NCBI GenBank assembly: GCA_016720905.1
Contig: JADKJT010000001.1
Location: 248,001-312,000, forward strand
Length of the DNA: 64,000 nucleotides
DNA from: Gemmatimonadaceae bacterium
GTDB taxonomy: Bacteria > Gemmatimonadota > Gemmatimonadetes > Gemmatimonadales > Gemmatimonadaceae
Reading direction: 5' to 3'
Numbering within the stretch: the first letter of the stretch is position 1; the number at the start of each line of letters is the position of its first letter. A model generated the notes under the pieces. That model saw only the letters and a program-made list of their open reading frames with translations, searched no databases and was not told where the DNA came from. Position numbers and translations under genes: made by a program. Positions 61,932-64,000 of the stretch are shown here, one piece after another.

Positions 61932-62902
61932 CGCGATTCCTCGCGTCGTCGCTGACGCTCGACCCGGAGTTCGGTCGCCTGCGCCGCGAGCTGTTCGATG
62001 CGCCGCGCCAATGGCTCGAGGTGCCGTCGCAAGCCAACGCGGTCGCGTGGATCGCGCGGCGCCGCCTTCGACTGCGCGGGGTGGGCGTGCGGTCGCTCGA
62101 ATCGGCCTTCGGCCGGGACAATCGGCTCTGGACGGGCGCCAATGGCGAGATCGCGGAGGTGGTGCGCGCCATTTCGGACCTGAAACAGTGGGACATGGCG
62201 TTCATCGACCTGTTGTCGCCCGCGGAAACGGCAGCGGCCGTGGCAGCCGCCACGACCGCCGGCCTCGGCCATCAGGTGATGCCGAACCCGATCACGGCGC
62301 TGATCGGGATTCGCGACCACGATGCGCTGCTCGCCTCCCGATCGAGCGCCACGAATCGAGAGCAGCGTCGAAGCGTCCGGCGAATCGCCGAGCGCGGCCT
62401 CGAGTTCCGCGCGTCGATGGGGTGGCCGCACGTCGAGCAGTTGCTCGACGCGCGACGCCTGCCTGCGCATGAGGCGGACGACTACACGCGCGACGCGGAA
62501 TTCCGTCGATTCTTCCGCGAATATCGTGACGCGATGAGCGCGGCGGGGAGGTTGCGCGAGGTCGCGCTCTTCGACCACGATCGTCCGGTGGCCTACGTTT
62601 CCGGGGTCTGGAGCGGCCGGGTCTTTCACGCATTCCAGACGGCGCACGATCCCGAGTATCGCTCGCTCCGGCCCGGCATCATGGTGTTCGAGAAACTCCT
62701 CGAGGGCGTGCTCGCCGAGGAATGCGAGATTCTCGAGTTCATGGGGAGCGGTCGGTTCTATCTCTCGGAGTTCACGCGCCAGTCGCTTCCCCTGCAGCGC
62801 GTCGTGCTGTTCTCGCGCACGCTCAAGGCCCGACTGCTCGGTCGGTTCTTCGCGCGGCGCGCACGGCGCGCCGCAGACAGCGAGGCCGGACCTCCCACCT
62901 GA
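61919..62902 (+). CDS. FemAB/GNAT-like acyltransferase
   Basis: This 327-residue protein has the weak but typical FemAB/GNAT architecture: an N-terminal half with WTGANGEIAEVVRAISDLKQ, and a C-terminal domain with FFREYRDAMSAAGRLREVAL, VAYVSGVWSGRVFHAFQTAH and SLRPGIMVFEKLLEG (acyl-CoA-binding-like). The ATG at 61919 overlaps the preceding gene by 13 bases. Two such proteins in tandem after the amidotransferase suggest modification of the exopolysaccharide or of an exosortase-linked component. The acyl donor is unknown. Confidence 0.68.
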   Translation: MDPIARFLASSLTLDPEFGRLRRELFDAPRQWLEVPSQANAVAWIARRRLRLRGVGVRSLESAFGRDNRLWTGANGEIAEVVRAISDLKQWDMAFIDLLSPAETAAAVAAATTAGLGHQVMPNPITALIGIRDHDALLASRSSATNREQRRSVRRIAERGLEFRASMGWPHVEQLLDARRLPAHEADDYTRDAEFRRFFREYRDAMSAAGRLREVALFDHDRPVAYVSGVWSGRVFHAFQTAHDPEYRSLRPGIMVFEKLLEGVLAEECEILEFMGSGRFYLSEFTRQSLPLQRVVLFSRTLKARLLGRFFARRARRAADSEAGPPT

Positions 62903-62931
62903 GCGTCAGTCCGCCTGCAGTCGCAAGTCGA

Positions 62932-64000
62932 TCACGCGTCGATCCAGCGCGGCAGCGCGGCGATCAGGTCGCGACCGATTCGCTGCCAGGAGAACTCCGC
63001 CTCGACAAGTTGCCGGCCGGCGTCCGCCAGCCGCGCACCGACGGCCTCGTCGGCGTCGAGCCTCGCCAACGCACGAACGAACTGGTCGGGCTCGTTGGCC
63101 AGCAGGTAATGCGTGTCTGGCGTCATGCCGAGGCCGTCGACCGACAGCCCCGTAGCCACCAATGGACGACGCATGGCCAGTGCATCGAGCACCTTCAGTC
63201 GCGTCCCGCCGCCGATGCGAATCGGGCAGATGTATGCTGATGCACGCTCGATGTAGGGGCGGACGTCCGGAACGAATCCCGTCACGGTGACACGTCGATC
63301 TCGCTCCGCGAGCGCCACCGCCTCTGGTGGCGGCGACTTGCCGATGATGGTCAGTGTCCGTCGCGGTTCCGCAGCGACGAGCCGCGGCCAGATCTCGGTC
63401 GCCAGCCATTGAATGGCCTCGCGATTGGGGAACCAGTTCATGCCGCCCGCGTAGACGAGCGAGTGCGGCGTGATGGACGCGGCGGGTCGGCTCTGGAAAA
63501 AGTCGACATCGACCCCATTCGGCACGACGCACGTGGTGGCCCTGGGCGCCACCTCGGCCAGTCGCGCGGCATCCTCGGACGAGACGACCAGGTTGACGCG
63601 TGCGCGCTGTGCGAACTGCTGTTCCATCGCCCTGGTGATCGCTGCCTGCCGCGCGAAGAATGCGCGCCGCACGCCGGATTCGCCCTCGGCGCGCTGCGCC
63701 AGCAATGCCGACTCGACATTGTGGTGATTCAGGACCAGCGTCGCGCCCTTCGCATGACGCAGGTACGGGGCAAGAAAGACCGTGTCAAGCAGCACGACCG
63801 ACTCCGGCGTCACCGCGCGCGCCAACGCCGCGTGGAGCGCGCGGTTGGCGAAGAGGTGGTTCCAGTAACCGGCGCCGGTGGCGGTGCTCGCCGCCAAAGC
63901 GGCGACCTTCCGGAGAGTGCCGGGGAACGGCACCACGGTGGCCCGACGCACACCCATGTCGAGAAGGTCACGTTCGCCGCCATCGCCATTCGAGAGCGCA
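62932..64000 (-). CDS. Glycosyltransferase family 4 (N-terminus outside window)
   Basis: This minus-strand GT-B enzyme remains open to the right window edge, so its start lies outside. The visible 355 or so residues include NHHNVESALLAQRAEGESG, VSSEDAARLAEV, CVVPNGVDVDFFQSRP, the donor-domain start LVYAGGMNWFPNREAI and IRIGGGTRLKVLDALAMRRP. It resembles GT4 transferases associated with exosortase/PEP-CTERM loci (TIGR03087-like), by layout only. It is convergent with the FemAB-like gene (29-base gap). Confidence 0.83.
   Translation of the reverse strand, partial: ALSNGDGGERDLLDMGVRRATVVPFPGTLRKVAALAASTATGAGYWNHLFANRALHAALARAVTPESVVLLDTVFLAPYLRHAKGATLVLNHHNVESALLAQRAEGESGVRRAFFARQAAITRAMEQQFAQRARVNLVVSSEDAARLAEVAPRATTCVVPNGVDVDFFQSRPAASITPHSLVYAGGMNWFPNREAIQWLATEIWPRLVAAEPRRTLTIIGKSPPPEAVALAERDRRVTVTGFVPDVRPYIERASAYICPIRIGGGTRLKVLDALAMRRPLVATGLSVDGLGMTPDTHYLLANEPDQFVRALARLDADEAVGARLADAGRQLVEAEFSWQRIGRDLIAALPRWIDA

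Noticed and set aside
1..64000. CRISPR array, rRNA, tRNA or insertion sequence
   Set aside because: I saw no regularly spaced direct repeats, no rRNA-like sequence, no cloverleaf with a CCA-type end and no transposase-like protein. A tRNA could be missed without a search tool.

Overview
The window is about 64 kb of high-GC bacterial chromosome with dense gene packing. Many junctions are 4-base ATGA or GTGA stop/start overlaps. Gene content (exosortase, lipobox protein, nucleotide-sugar enzymes) suggests a Gram-negative aerobe. The style of several proteins recalls Gemmatimonadota, but that assignment is an inference that needs a database search. I saw no rRNA, tRNA, CRISPR array or insertion sequence.

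Positions 1-10535 are mainly metabolic and general genes. They hold the glycolate oxidase genes glcD (cut by the window edge), glcE and glcF, a degenerate HAD-like protein, a YgfZ/GcvT-like folate protein, a small lipoprotein, a frameshifted family 2 glycosyltransferase, a MoxR-type AAA ATPase, an MFS exporter and a von Willebrand A (VWA) protein that probably partners the ATPase.

Positions 10532-24200 start the surface-polysaccharide territory. First come a UDP-sugar dehydrogenase, a UDP-glucuronate decarboxylase-like enzyme, a GT4 and an epimerase. A lipid-linked-sugar module follows: a UbiA-type phosphoribosyl-polyprenyl synthase homologue, two GT-C-like membrane proteins, a polyprenyl-phosphate sugar synthase-like GT2, a flippase-like membrane protein and an FAD oxidoreductase. 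A broken glycoside hydrolase lies among them.

Positions 24232-41922 form a long minus-strand run. It encodes CDP-glucose synthesis and dehydration (rfbF, rfbG), a C-methyltransferase-like enzyme, an epimerase, four GT2 enzymes, a GT4, a Wzx-like flippase, a polysaccharide deacetylase, an oxidoreductase, a HAD phosphatase and two small paired membrane proteins.

Positions 42226-52555 hold a GT-C protein and a GT2 on the plus strand. A second minus-strand run follows, ending with an exosortase, EpsI, an epimerase, an O-antigen-ligase-like protein, a second flippase, a deacetylase and a formyltransferase. The methionine genes metH and a homocysteine methyltransferase-MetF fusion lie divergently at 52701-58337. 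After them the exosortase-type theme resumes with an AsnB-like amidotransferase, two FemAB/GNAT-type proteins and a GT4 cut by the right edge.

Taken together, the region makes, modifies, flips and polymerises one or more exopolysaccharides, and carries an exosortase system. I see no initiating phosphoglycosyl transferase, no chain-length regulator and no outer-membrane export channel. At least six genes carry apparent single-base frameshifts, four of them at or beside G/C runs. Consensus sequencing error and real phase variation are both possible; metH, metF and asnB are intact.
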